64,000 nt of DNA from Turnera subulata. Its lineage: Eukaryota; Streptophyta; Magnoliopsida; Malpighiales; Passifloraceae. The stretch covers positions 203,479-267,478 of the forward strand of contig JAKUCV010007117.1 in assembly GCA_028386065.3 (NCBI GenBank), read 5' to 3'. The notes below the pieces were generated by a model, which ran no database searches, was not told the DNA's origin, and saw only the letters and a list, made by a program, of their open reading frames with translations. The position numbers and the translations under genes are program-made. Below, piece by piece: positions 1-12,125 of the stretch (position 1 is the stretch's first letter; each line of letters opens with the position of its first letter).

Positions 1-272
1 AAATGATGCTATGAAATGCATGAGTAAAACTTGTTTTATTTTGAGCCAATGCCTAAGAGAAGTTGAGTGTTTTACCTTGTACAAATGGGTCCTAACTTCT
101 CTTGCTCTTCTTGTACTTCAACTCTTGATCATATCTTCTCTTGAATTCTTGATCACTTTGGTTGAGCACTTGTTTGCTTGATTTCTTTTTGCTTCAAGGT
201 TGTGATCAATTGAGCCAAGGTTTGTCATTATCAAAACTCTGAAATGAAACAAGGAGGCATGAGTTCTAACAC
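1..272 (-). mobile_element. Possible copia-type LTR start fragment
   Basis: Read on the minus strand, the segment begins with a TG-initiated stretch (TGTTAGAACTCATG, from position 272) and soon reads TTTTGATAATGACAAAC. Maximus/SIRE-type copia LTRs often carry a similar motif near their start. It would run off the left edge of the window. No polypurine tract is visible next to it, so the assignment is tentative. Confidence 0.25.
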
Positions 273-2820
273 CAATTACCCCAACGGAGCCACAAATTAT
301 ACTACTCGCATACTAGTACTCGCATGAGCACAACAATTATACTAACTAGACTAACAAAATATCCACTAGGACCAATTGGACAACCGTAGGCCCAATCGCT
401 TCTCAAATAAGAGAGGCGTACTTTTGCTGCGTCATTCCGTCTATGCCTCAACTTCTTACTATGTCTTTAGATAATTCAAGCCCTGATCCTAGTATCATTC
501 ACCAAACAGTGCTAACCTCATGTGTTTCCTATGACGAGGTACCATAAACTTCTTTTGAATTAAGATAATCACTTATCAAAATATATTAGCTCAATACTTA
601 TTTCATGTGCTTCAACACACTTAGCACCTCACAATCTAACTCCAAACAATACGAATCTAACTCTAAATAAATCAAAGAGGTTAACTACACTCTTGTGTAT
701 GCTAATTGTTCATAATGTTCATAACACATCATCTTCTTTCATTACTACTTCAAATGCTTATAAGGCCTAACATAATCATTATTATACCTTAGTCACAAGC
801 TCTAAACCAAAACTCCATAATCATAACCTATTCCTTCACACTGTATTCATCCTTAGACAACAGAAGATTATCCATTACACTTTACTTGTTAGTGTCAAGC
901 TACGGCCTACAAAATTGCAAACCTACTCTTGTATACTTAGACATCCTCCTTTTAGAAAATTTTCCTCCAATACATCAACTCTTTGCTCCAACTATCTCGA
1001 TCCAAGGTTGAACTTAACCCCACTATCATTTACACATCTTTGACTTTACAAGATCAATTATTTCACTTCACCGGATGCTTTATTCTCAGTTTCCCCAACT
1101 GCATACGATTTTATCTACAAATTTCTTGGCAGCATACCAAGCCATTACAAGACTATCATAACCAATTTAAACACAACACAATAACCAATTCAACTTACAC
1201 CATAGGTACTTAATAAGGTAACAATAGACTTTCTTCCCCAGCAAGGATGCATAATAAGCATTTCAAATATGAATACCTTATTCACCATGTAGCTATGGAC
1301 CTTCAGATAGTATGAGAAATCTGTATATCAAGCAATGAGTGCATATTATAAAAAATCATGTAATGCACATGCTCAAATGTAGTTTCAGCAAAATTTTATA
1401 TATAATACACTTAGTTCAATGACAACATAATCATCTCATCGTGTTTCTCTCATTTCACGATCTAGATCCCCAAAAGACTAAGAAACATATTACCCCCACA
1501 GAAACATTTTTCCTCCACACAAAAATCATGTAAGACAAACACAACACATATTGCAGACAATTCTAAAACATTTATATCTCGAGCCTTCAGCATGCATTAC
1601 CTCATTAAACATTCTTGAAATAAGTAACCTGAATCTCATCCAACTCACTATCACCACTCTTATTTGCTCACTCAAGCACCTAAACTAAATGCACCTAACC
1701 ATTTATTCCACAGTAATCACGATCTCCAAATTTTTCCTTCAATTACTAAATCATGTACTTATCATATCTTTAACATATAACATAACTTCATATCTACTCT
1801 TACAGACCCATTGTTCATCAACATCACCAGGGAATACCTCGCAAGCCAACTTTAAAATAAGTATATTATCATGTCACTCTCATCATCAATATCTCTTAAT
1901 TATTCACCATACTAACACTTTCCATAATTAATATCTTAGTTATTATTCCTATCATAAAATGCCATCTTATCTATCACCAAGATAAATTTTAGTTAACCAA
2001 ACAAACAAGTTACCAAGCACCCAGGGTATATCAGCAACATCATGTCAATCGGACATATAACATTAAATCTCCAAGCTAACCGAAACCAGTGATGACTTTA
2101 ATTGTAGTTATCACCCTTAGATGATTCTCTAATATACTAAATAATCAAATTCAAAAACAACTTAAAATTTCATAACCTTTGCCTCGTAGGGAAATTATGT
2201 CAAAGTATTAAACATATGCAACTTAAATCCTGAATATGCAACATTCCATATGATTATTCATAAATTTAGCTCTTAAATCAAATTAACCTTCATCTTCACA
2301 GTTCTATTTGATTAAGAACTCAAACTATAACTTGATCAGTCTAAAATAACTTTATAATCCTATACATGTGCATCCTTTAGGCCAAAGGAAACCAAGTTAA
2401 ATTACCATTTAGCTCTAACCATGTAACCAACCAGAATGCAAAATTCTAGTTCTAAACACCCATTCCACACGTATAACGTCTAGGCCTTCCTACATATGAA
2501 GTCAGCAACAATCAATTACATATCGGACGTTTCCTATAAAGCAACCATGTCACATGACAATATTCTCATATTTCGAGCATTTTCCTCCTAGTTTACATCT
2601 TTAGGCAATCCCCGAATGCTTGTATACTCTTAGTATGCTCACAACCAAAAGGCCTCAACTATAAGTTCAGCAAGGTTTTAACCATATTTTTCACAATGGA
2701 ATGTCATATTTTCACAGTCACAAACACAATACAACATATAAGATAAACAAAATACAAATTTATGACACACGTCTCTCACCAACTAATGGTCTCTAACTTG
2801 ATGGGTACTAGCCATTAGAC
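273..2820. other. AT-rich gene-free stretch
   Basis: Only short chance ORFs occur here, with no recognisable protein domain on either strand. The sequence is AT-rich with an A/C-rich plus strand, like the decayed noncoding parts of retroelements elsewhere in the window. I saw no terminal repeats, primer site or RNA gene. Confidence 0.5.
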
Positions 2821-3081
2821 TCAACACCTTACTGCCCCTCTAGCAAGAACATTACAACCATGCTTTGTAATTATATATGTTCCACCCATACGACAAATAT
2901 GACACCTAGCATCCTTACAAAAACATCCTCCACCACTACAACTATTACACTCAACGACATAAATTTCATGACACCAAATTCCTGCAAAATAATCATGCTC
3001 CGCTACCATGACTGTCACGCCCCCGCTAAGCGCGACCGGCCAGGTACCTTGCGCACCCAACATGTGCCACAAGACACCCAA
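2821..3081 (-). CDS. Small Cys-rich ORF, unknown
   Basis: This 86-codon minus-strand ORF is unusually rich in Cys: CNSCSGGGCFCKDARCHIC is followed by further Cys near HGC and the C-terminal RC. The spacing resembles a zinc-binding or disulfide-rich module, but I do not recognise a family. The first 20 or so codons lie inside the LTR-like sequence that starts at 3013, so the natural upstream exon, if any, was probably replaced there. It could be a gene-fragment exon or a chance reading frame. Codons from 3012 down to 2821 are the only part that looks protein-like. Confidence 0.15.
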   Translation of the reverse strand: MGVLWHMLGAQGTWPVALSGGVTVMVAEHDYFAGIWCHEIYVVECNSCSGGGCFCKDARCHICRMGGTYIITKHGCNVLARGAVRC

Positions 3082-3300
3082 AGGCCTTTCTCCTCCTCAA
3101 CGAAAAAACCTCGTTGCCTCTGCTCGGCGGGTTATCAACCAAGAAATGCGCAGCGTAAAAGGAAGCAACAACCGACAAACGCAAAGGCAACAAAAGATAA
3201 TAAAATGTATCAAAACCAATTAATAAAGACAAATCCTCTAATGTCATAAACCATTGCTATGAGGGGCACTACTTCTTACTATACAAGGACTTAATCTCCA

Positions 3301-6300
3301 TGAAACACCCGTGTCCCAATTTAACAATAAAATACTTAACACAAGGAAATTACCAAAATACCCCTGAAACCCGGGACACGAAATCCAATATCAAAACAGT
3401 ATCCAAAATTCTTAATAAAACGAGATGTCATAAAGAACAAAATAATCCGGCTAAACAAGCCACAAGATCACCCGGGATCCTGCCGAAACATCATCAAAAC
3501 CAAATCCCGGCATCCCGCCGATAAAATAGACAATAATCAAAATGACATCTCAATAGAAAACAGTACAGCGGAAGACAAAGACAAAATAAGACAAAAAAAT
3601 CAAAATGAGATGCAAGTCGGCTCTATGGATCCAACCGGGAGAAGAAGCACAGCTACCTGCTGAGATAACCACGTCTGTACTCTGGAAGGATGGAAAGTGA
3701 CTGCACACTAACTAAAGTCTGAAAAACAACGTTGGCGATTATGTGAGTCGCCTACTCAGTGACCAATATAAATCTAATTATGAAAGTGTGCAGATCAAGT
3801 CCGAAAGGAAAGAAGAGCAACAAGGCAAGCATGCAAACATACAACAACCAGTACTAGCATGCCAACGCAATCAAGCAACGGTTCATTGTTCTCCATCTGT
3901 TGTGTGTTAAGTTTTCTTATTATAATTTATTATTCAGGGCCCCCTACTGTGTGCGTCGAGCTCGGTCCCGTCTCATGAGACAACCAGGCATAAGCCTAAA
4001 TAAAACCAGGCACGAAGCCCAATATATCCATAGAGAGAGAGAGAGAGACAGAGAGAAAGAGGGAGGTAGAAAGGGGGAGGTAGAAGGAGGGAGGTAGAAA
4101 CCGGTCTTTACAGACCCATATGCAAATCCGCATATCACATGCTATCCCGCATGCAAACCCGAGGGGTATCAATTCCCGCTCGAACCAACCGGTCATCAGC
4201 ACACAGTAGCCTAACTTCTACTGTACATTATTCTTAATCACCAATTATGAGTTCATATGTGCCAAGAGATTTTGATTGACAGGGTTGTGTGATAAAACAT
4301 CTCAATCAGATAACCGGGTCTCCGACCCACAATACATCACACAAAATACCCAGAATCACATCACATGTTATAAACCATAACAATCCAAATATCCAGCTCA
4401 TAAGCAAATGGTACACTAGGCACACAATACGGATCACAGCATGTTAGCAAACAAGCATGCAACTCAAACAAACCAATCCAACAAGCTCATGCATACAGAC
4501 ATAAAAAGATGTATAAAGTCACCTCAACGACGATTGTCCTGTGGAGCTTTACCCAAAACAGATCCTCCAGCTCCCGAGGTGTTACCCGTGCCTGAATACC
4601 GGCACACACAACAAATTACAAACAATAACAATAAAAACGTGCATGCATGTAACTATAATGCTCAACTGAGTTAAACCCATCCCTAGTTAGACAACTGTGT
4701 AATTCCCGGGCCTAAACCCGACTTATTGTTCTCTCACCAAAACTCTGAGTATCGGGACCTAAGGTTTACCGGCTTGCGCCCAACTAAGTCCAATAAGTAG
4801 TTCCCGAGCCTATGGTCCACTCATTATGTCCTTAACGAGTTTCCGGCCTAAAACCCAATCTAAGCCCAAATTCAATTTCCGGCCTAAAGCCCACTTCCTT
4901 AAGTCCTTATTTAACCAATTTATAGGATTGGGCTCAAAGCCCGTTACTTAAGTCCAAGGTCAATACGATCCAAACGATTCCCGGCCTAAGGTTCTACCCG
5001 TGTCGGTAAATTACCGGCCTCATGCTACTCACACTCTCGGTTTCCACTAAACACAATTAAGTACATAACCCAATTCCGAATTATTAGTACATGCCGGATA
5101 TAGAATTAAAATACACCATATATACCGTGGAATGCCAAAATAAAGACCCGAGCCTTCGCCGGAATATTCCCGAGCCTCGTCGGAAAATTCCCGAGCCTTC
5201 GCCGGATTCCGGTGAACTCGCCGGAAAACACCCAAAACTGCCACAACAACCCAACAACCACAAACCAATTCAGATTCAATACAGAACAACCACGCAGATC
5301 CTTAAAACGAATTGCAAAAGAAGAAACCCAAGGCTCTTACCCGAAAATCACACAAATCTGCCAAAACCGTCCACTGCCCGAAACCAACCCGAGCCCTGAA
5401 GCACCTTCGGCCGGAGAGGAACACAAACACACACGAACACCACACTGCCGGCACACACGCACGCAGTCACGTACCCCCACAGAAACACCCCGGCAGCAAC
5501 CAACACGCAAAACCACCACCAACAATCGTCACAACACCGTCGACCACATTGAACACCAGCCACACACACCCACGACAGCCACCAACCCACGACAACCGTC
5601 CATCGACACCAAGAATCCCAACACCACCCCAAAACAGATTAGCCACAACACACAAAAGAAAGAAATAAAGGAAGAGAGGAGAAGGGGGTCGGAAGCTTAC
5701 CCGACCCAAGCAACGGCGACGACGACCCAGATTCGCTCCCGGTTCCTCTGCAGCCACGACGGGACCACGGCGTAGGGAAGGGAACCGAAGAGGAAGAGAC
5801 GGCGTGAAAACGGAAGGGAGGAGAGGAGGAGAATGGAGGGATGACCGAAGGAGAGGAAGAGGAAGATGAGGGAAAGAGAGAGAGAGTGAAAAGGAAGAAG
5901 GAAGGGAGGTAGGAGCGGCGCCGGGTTGGAGAAGAAGAGAAATAAGGGGAAAGAGAAAAGAAGAAGAAAAGAAAAAAGAAAAGAAGAAAGGGAGTGGTCG
6001 GCTAGGGTTTGCCCGCCCCTAGTGGACGACATGTCGTTCCACTAGGCGCGGTCAACCCCCTAGTCAACGCGGTTTCTTTTTTTTTTAAAAAAAAAACCGT
6101 TACCAAAACGACGTAGTTTCGGGGAAATTACTTCAAAATTTAATTCTCAACCCCGAAACCTGATTAAACTCCAACGAAAGCCGAACCCGTCATACCATCG
6201 ACTTAATTCTCATATAACCAAGATAAAATAATTTATTTCCTTACCCAAAATCCGGAAATTTCTCAAGGGTAAAATTGGAATAAAAATTTCGAAAATTCCG

Positions 6301-6335
6301 AGAAAAATCAAATTCTGAAAATTCGGGGCGTTACA
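3301..6335 (-). mobile_element. LTR-A copy a, probable solo LTR
   Basis: This 3035-bp unit has TG...CA ends: TGAAACACCCGTGTCCC at the left and GGGGCGTTACA at the right. It is flanked by perfect 5-bp direct repeats CTCCA at 3296-3300 and 6336-6340. Three relatives occur at 30911, 39405 and 60849. No gag, pol, primer site or internal domain is present, so it is best read as a solo LTR left by recombination. A complete nonautonomous element is the alternative. The strand starting TGTAACGCCCC carries W-boxes, a telo-box and a CT-rich tract in promoter-like order, so sense is inferred to be minus here. GA-rich simple sequence lies at 4030-4095 and 5780-5990 on the plus strand. Confidence 0.75.
6003..6067 (-). 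promoter_or_regulatory. Putative LTR-A promoter motifs (W-boxes, palindrome, telo-box)
   Basis: On the minus strand two W-box cores (TTGAC at 6063-6067 and TTGACC at 6050-6055) are followed by a near-perfect palindrome at 6017-6045 and a telo-box AAACCCTA (6003-6010), then a CT-rich tract. W-box pairs plus a telo-box also occur at the matching places in copies b and c. W-boxes are known WRKY binding sites, and telo-boxes occur in many plant 5' regions. A promoter role is inferred. Confidence 0.4.
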
Positions 6336-8179
6336 CTCCATATATAAAATAATACAGTAAAGTAATTAAAAGAGACCGATTCGGCTATACCCATCGACCT
6401 ACTTCCCATACTCTCAAACTCGCACCTGTAAGACATAGGGAGGAAATGGAGGGGTGAGTATAAAACTCAATAAGCAGGTGACATACAAGGCATTAGTAAT
6501 GACACAATCAAGCGGCAAATGACATCCAACAACCAAACATCTCATGTCGCCATGATTAGCCCACGGGTAAGCTATCGTGGAGTTGTACCTAGCCTACCTG
6601 CGGGTCTGGTAGCCCTGCCAACAGTGTTACTTCTTAGCCTACAGCCCCACGTACGAGGCATATCAGTTTGCCTACCACAACCACACACGGCGCCAAGTAC
6701 AACACCACCATCATCTCAATCGACCAAGCAGCCTAGAAGCACTGCAAGGTCCACCATCAAACCATCTCATGTAATGTCATGATGCAATTGGAATGCATAG
6801 TCTGAATATCGGATTCATCTCAAGCCAAGGCATATTATCAAACATCTCAACATCTCAATTGCACCATAGGTGCCATCTCAATAGGAAATTGGATCATCCA
6901 CCATGCCAATAAGCATCACAGCCATCACACAAGTATGCAACCAAACTTACCAAATCGTTAGACACATCAAGCCAAGCATTAGGCACATCAAGGCCAACCA
7001 ATGGTTCCCTTTAAAACCCTTGGGCATCTAGGGTTCATACTACCCTGTAACACACATAATTATACATCAAAATATAACTCAACCAACCATAACAAGAAAC
7101 ACACAATTGAATCACACAAATCACCCTTACAGTAACTCGGGTAGAATCTGCCCTGCACCAGCAGAAACTTCACCGAGGCTAAACACGCACCTAAATGCAG
7201 AACCAACCTCGAGAATCAACATCAAAGTTGTAGTCCTGCCTCTTATCTTTCCATAGCCACTGAGAACAGCCAATTTCAAGCTCTCTAACTCCAGATATGG
7301 CTCCTATACCAACTCGGGATCATGCAGCAGGTCTGCTGTAGAACAGTGAACTTTGAGTGTGCATAACTCTCTTAGTTCAGCTCCAAAATCCACTAAACCG
7401 GTGCCCAATTAATGCTATGGAAGTTTTGCTGGAATCCTCATTTTAGTGGCCAGGGGTTTGTCTGGCCGAGAGCAGAACCCCTAGGCTCACCTCTCCTCCC
7501 TCCCCCTCTTTTCTCTCCTTCTCTCTCTCTTTTCTCTCCAGGACCTAGCCACGAATTTAGCTGATAAGAGTGAGGGAGAGGTGCTTGTTTTCACCTCTTA
7601 ACCCCTTCCCAAGTAGGTGAGTCACCACCCCAATTGCCACCAACACACAACTAGGAGCCACTTGCACCTAAATTGCCACCTCGTGCTTATTTTCCATCCA
7701 ATTGGTTTGTGGCAACCAACCTGCTAGTTTGCACACCCAAACCACCAGAAGCTTATTCCCAAGCCACACGTCTCATTTTGATTGGTCGGTTTGGCCAATT
7801 ACGTATTTACCCTCATCGAGCCCAATTTTGCACCGACGGGCACACCATTGCCCCGGTTGTGCACTAATTCGGACCAAATCGAGCCAACCCATATCTCCAT
7901 TGGCTAATCTTGCCTCTAATGAATCTATTACACCAAGTAATCACATTCCTATCTTTTCCGACCATTTATTGGCCCATTAGACAAGTCGAGCAATCGGGAC
8001 ACCAAACTAGGCCAACCGTGCCATTGGATCACTACGAACCCACTTGAGTGCACTAGTCCGAGCCTATGCTAACCATCTCATCTCAATCTAACATCAACAC
8101 ATATCACCAAGCCATAACCTAACCTATACCAACTTTTACATCAAGAATATGAACATTCCTCACAAACTCCCGAATACAG

Positions 8180-8960
8180 TATCCAACCTACACGAACGTC
8201 ACGGGAGGACAAGCAACGCCCGACTCTCATCTTGTAAGTACTTCTCTATATTGTAGGGTGTACCTGGGGTATCATAGGAAGTAACTTTTTGTTTGCCTTT
8301 CTCCGTCACCAAAAATTGCTTCTTCTTTGGAACTGGAGCAGACTCGGTATGTGCTCGTCCTTTGCGTTTGCCCAATTTAGAAGCCGATGTTGGGGGTGCA
8401 GCTTGAGATATCTTCCTAGGAGGAGCCTCTTGACTCGGATTGGTGCACTAGAGTGGTGGTGGATCGTCCTCGGAATTGGAAGTCTCCTCGGGCTCAACAT
8501 TTAGGGACTGCTTCCCTTTGGCTCGGGAAGAGAGTGGAGGCCGTTTCTGGGCAGGGACAGGCTCGGTGGTCACTGTGCTTTGTCGCTGCTTGTGCCGAGT
8601 AGGCTTGGTGCGGTTTTCTACAGGTATATGTGCCAAAAATGAAGAAGCAGCACCAGTGGTTGTTCGGTGCTGCTTCTGTCGGCCGGCGAGGCATTTGACA
8701 TGTTGCTTCTTGAAGCTACTAGGTCCGGCTGCAGCAACGGATGAAGCATGGGTTTTTGGAGAAGCAACAGTCGTTGGGTCAGGTTTGGTTGGCAAGGACA
8801 GCTCACGTGGTGGCGACTGATTTGTCGGTCAAGGATGTGGCAGCGTCGCAGGTGGTGGAGAGGGAGCCGCGAGGTAGTGACGGCGGCGGTAACTCCCGCG
8901 TCAAGTCTACTCGGTCGGGCTTGGAGGACTATTTGGAAGTCGCCCGAAAGATGTCCCGGA
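8180..8960 (-). pseudogene. 3' extra ORF of copia element (decayed)
   Basis: Downstream of RNase H on the minus strand is a Pro/Lys/Ser-rich reading frame, clearest at 8795-8448. After one in-frame TAG it continues in the same frame to about 8200 (for example KKKQFLVTEKGKQK). Maximus/SIRE-type copia elements often carry an additional open reading frame between pol and the 3' LTR, and the position fits that. I see no membrane segment or known domain, so an envelope role cannot be claimed. Frame disruptions near 8190 and 8446 show it is broken. Confidence 0.4.
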
Positions 8961-9039
8961 GGTGAAGGGTCTGAAAAACGATAAGAAAAAGGATACAAAG
9001 GATCTTCCATTTGTTGTGGGAGCTTCCCAATTCCAACCG

Positions 9040-9829
9040 TATCATCGTGAATTAATCCTCCTTCGATGGCTTAGTGAAAATATCTGCAAGTTGTCCTTCG
9101 GTCTTGACAAAATCAAGTGTTATATCTTTCTTTTGCACATGATCACGAATAAAATGATGCCTAATCTCAATATGCTTGGTGCGGGAGTGTTGTATAGGGT
9201 TCTTGGTGAGATTGATGGCACTACTACTGCCATAATAGATTGGAACAGACTCAAACTTTAAACCGTAATCTTCAAGAGTATGTTTCATCCATAACACTTA
9301 AGCACAACAAGAACCAATGGATATGTATTCCGCCTCGGTAGTAGAAGTAGCCATGGAATTTTTGCTTTTTACTAGACCATGAAACTAATGCTTGACCAAG
9401 GTATTGACAAGCATAACTAGTGCTCTTTCTATCTAAGGTGCTACCGGCAAAATCCACATCGGAATAGCTAGTTAACATAAAAGAACTTATTTTAGGGTAC
9501 CAAAGACCATGATTAGGTGTCCCTTTAAGATACTTAAACATACATTTAATAGCACGTAAGTGAGACTCTTTTGGACAAGCTTGAAATCGTGCACATAGAC
9601 ACACACTAAACATGTTGTCCGGCCTAGTTGCCGTCAAATAAGGCAAACTACCAATCATACCTCTATATAGCTTGATATCAACATTTTTACCTTCTTCATC
9701 CCTGTCAAGCTTAATGGTAGTGCTCATGGGTTTTGGACTAATCTTAGCACCATTCATCCCAAACCTTTTGAGTAACTCCTTTGTATACTTAGCTTGGTTG
9801 ATGAATATGCCATCCTTAAGTTGTTTCAC
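9040..9829 (-). pseudogene. Copia RNase H and RT C-terminal part
   Basis: The frame 9829-9272 carries the end of RT and the start of RNase H: KRFGMNGAKISPKPMST, YRGMIGSLPYLTATRPD, then DVDFAG with the first catalytic Asp and SWSSKKQ. A frameshift near 9300-9360 moves the frame to 9297-9052, which holds the final block with HIEIRHHFIRDHVQKKDI and TEGQLADIFTKP. This is the classic copia RNase H end. The enzyme would degrade RNA in the RNA-DNA hybrid during reverse transcription. The break between the two frames, plus an in-frame stop right after the TKP block, marks it as dead. Confidence 0.8.
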
Positions 9830-9835
9830 TTGAAA

Positions 9836-10890
9836 TCAAAGGAAATAGGTTAACTCTCCCATAGAGCTCATCTCAAATTCACTTTGCATGGATTTCTCAA
9901 AGTCCTTGCACAAAAGCTCATTAGTGGCACCAAAAAGAATATCATCCACATAGATTTGTACAATAAGCAATTCATGCATATGTGATTTGACAAACAAAGT
10001 GGTATCAACCTTTCCTCTTGTAAAACCATTTGAAACAAGAAAAGTACTAAGCCTTTCATACCAAGCTCTTGGAGCTTGTTTCAATCCATAAAGAGCCTTT
10101 TTAAGCTTATACACTTGATATGCGAACTCATGACTTTCAAAACCGGAGGGTTGCTCAACATACACTTTGTCCATGATATAACCATTTAAAAATGCACTTT
10201 TGACATCCATTTGAAACAATTTGAAAGCTTTGTACAATGCAAAAGCAAGAAGCATGCGAATGGACTCTAATCTAGCAAGGGGAGCAAATATTCATCAAAA
10301 TCAATACCTTCTTCTTGATTATAACCTTGAGCAACAAGTCTATGTTTGTTTCTCACAACAATTCCACTTTCATCCAACTTATTCCTAAAGACCCACTTAG
10401 TACCAATAACGGGAGGATCCAGAGGTCTAGGAACAAGATCCCAAACTTGACTTCTTTCAAATTGATTTAATTCCTCTTGCATACAAAACACCCAACTTTC
10501 ATCTTTAATAGCATCTTTAACATTCTTAGGCTCAACTTGTGATAAGAAAGCAATATGACCATTTAAGTTATGCAAAGATGATCTAGTAGTTACCCCTTTT
10601 GAAGGATCCCCAATGATTGCACTGGGATTATGCCCCTTTGGTGCCCTTATCTCGACAATTGGATGTTCATCAATCGTCTTGTCATCCTTCCCTTGTGAAT
10701 TAATAGGTTGAGATGAAGGAATATCATCATCTTTAGGTGCACTTGCACTTGTTGGCGGAGAAGCATGATCCACAATTTTTTGACTAGACGAAGCTTCAAC
10801 ATTAATGCTTGGTGAAGGTCTATGTGTGAGATCTATTACATCATCATCTTTATCACCAATCAAATCAACTTCATCAAAGATAACGTGCAT
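9836..10890 (-). pseudogene. Copia reverse transcriptase
   Basis: The first part (10890-10267) begins with an integrase-RT linker rich in Ser, Pro and Asp, then the copia RT entry block ESWVFCMQEELNQFERSQVW and GTKWVFRNKLDE. After a stop and frame change the palm domain continues in 10255-9836 with FKLFQMDVKSAFLNG, LKKALYGLKQAPRAWYE and the catalytic YVDD at 9941-9952. The family copies element RNA into cDNA in cytoplasmic particles. The catalytic motif is intact but the frame is not. Confidence 0.85.
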
Positions 10891-11079
10891 GGATTCTTGA
10901 ACAAGAAGAGTCCTTTTGTTGTAAACACGATAAGATTTACTAGTAATAGAGTAACCAAGAAATATACCTTCATCCGATTTAGCATCAAACTTACCAAGAT
11001 TGTCCTTTGTATTGAAAACATAACATTTGGATCCAAATACCTTAAAGTAGTCAAAATTGGGTTTTCTACCATACCATCA

Positions 11080-11949
11080 TAAGGAGTTTTCTTAAGGATA
11101 GGCCTAAAGGAGACCCTATTAAGCACATAACACGCGGTGTTAACCGCTTCAGCCCAATTTAAGAAGGTATTCCATTTTCATTTAACATAGTGCGTGCCAT
11201 TTCTTGCAATGTCCGATTTCTTCTCTCAACAACCCCATTTTGTTGAGGTTTTCTAGGAGAAAAAAAAAAGTGTGTGCTATGCCACTTTGTTCACAATAAT
11301 GATCAAACAAAAGATTATCAAACTCACCACCATGATCACTTCTAGTAGTTGAGATCTTGTAACCTTTCTCATTTTGCAAACGTCTAATAAGACATTCAAA
11401 ATCATAGAAAGCATGATCTTTACTAGTAAGAAACAATACCCAACAAAATCTAGAGTAATCATCAACAATAACAAAGGCATAACTCATACCACCAAGGCTT
11501 GTTGTACTCATTGGACCAAAAAGATCAAGATGCAAAAGTTAAAGAGGTCTAGAAGTTGTTACCACTTTTTTAGCTTTGAAGGAGCTTTTAACTTGCTTTC
11601 CAAGTTGAAAAGCTCTACACACTCCTTTTTCAAATTTGAGCTATGGTAGACCTTTGATAAGACACTTCTTGGATAGCTTCGAAATCAATTCCATATTGGC
11701 GTGTCCTAGCCTCCTATGCCATAGAATAGGTGTCTCCATTTTTGCACTAAAGCACTTAATGTCATGGCTAGCTACTTCTTTATGGTTAATTGAATAAAGA
11801 TTACCAATCCTTTTCCCAACAAAAAGTAAATGCTCATCAACACATCTAGTAACCATGCACTTAGAAGACTCAAAAGTAACTCTATAACCTTTATCACACA
11901 ATTGATTTATACTTAATAGATTGAATTTTAAGTTTTCTACAAGAAGCAC
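11080..11949 (-). pseudogene. Copia integrase with GAG-pre-integrase domain
   Basis: Frame 11949-11641 holds the zinc-binding pre-integrase block (LWHRRLGHANMELISKLSKK). After stops, 11535-11182 carries the DDE core: first Asp in HLDLFGPMSTTSLGG, VDDYSRFCWVLFL, and the second Asp in TTRSDHGGEF. The catalytic Glu region, normally NGVVERRNR in this family, is reached only after a frameshift near 11250 next to a run of A (T on the sense strand). The integrase would insert cDNA into chromosomes. It is broken in several places here. Confidence 0.8.
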
Positions 11950-12063
11950 ATGCTCAATAGATGAATTAGAGCCAATATCACCAATACTAAGTATCTACCC
12001 TTTGAACTATCACGAAAAGTTACTTTACCTTCACCTTTAGTTTTCAAAGATGAGAACTTTGAT

Positions 12064-12124
12064 TGATCACCCATCATCTGGCGTGAACATCCACTATCAA
12101 GCACCCACTCATCTTTGTCATCCT
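12064..12124 (-). pseudogene. Copia aspartic protease active-site segment
   Basis: The minus-strand frame reads WVLDSGCSRQMMGD, the standard copia protease motif, with DSG encoded at 12090-12098. In the family this enzyme cleaves the Gag-Pol polyprotein. A stop at 12126 separates it from the gag frame, and a further stop near 11997 interrupts it downstream. Confidence 0.7.
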
Positions 12125-12125
12125 A

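Larger units (their letters stand above)
3013..8200. mobile_element. LTR-B, interrupted LTR-like noncoding element
   Basis: The left edge reads TGTCACGCCCCCGCTAAGCG, a form common at plant gypsy LTR ends. It continues to 3300, is interrupted by LTR-A copy a, and resumes at 6341. It contains CT-rich tracts near 7497-7545 but no conserved ORF. The right edge is not defined; it fades into the 3' part of the minus-strand copia around 8100-8200. Family and orientation are inferred only from the terminal sequence and noncoding character. 7673-8000 holds short ORFs without recognisable content. Confidence 0.4.

Noticed and set aside
5212..5775. 187-codon plus-strand ORF rich in Thr, Pro and Asn
   Set aside because: It lies inside LTR-A copy a, has no domain, and is not open in copies c or d. 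It is a composition effect of an A/C-rich strand.
8476..8820. 114-codon plus-strand ORF
   Set aside because: Shadow of the copia extra ORF on the opposite strand, which has the Lys/Pro-rich composition expected for the element.
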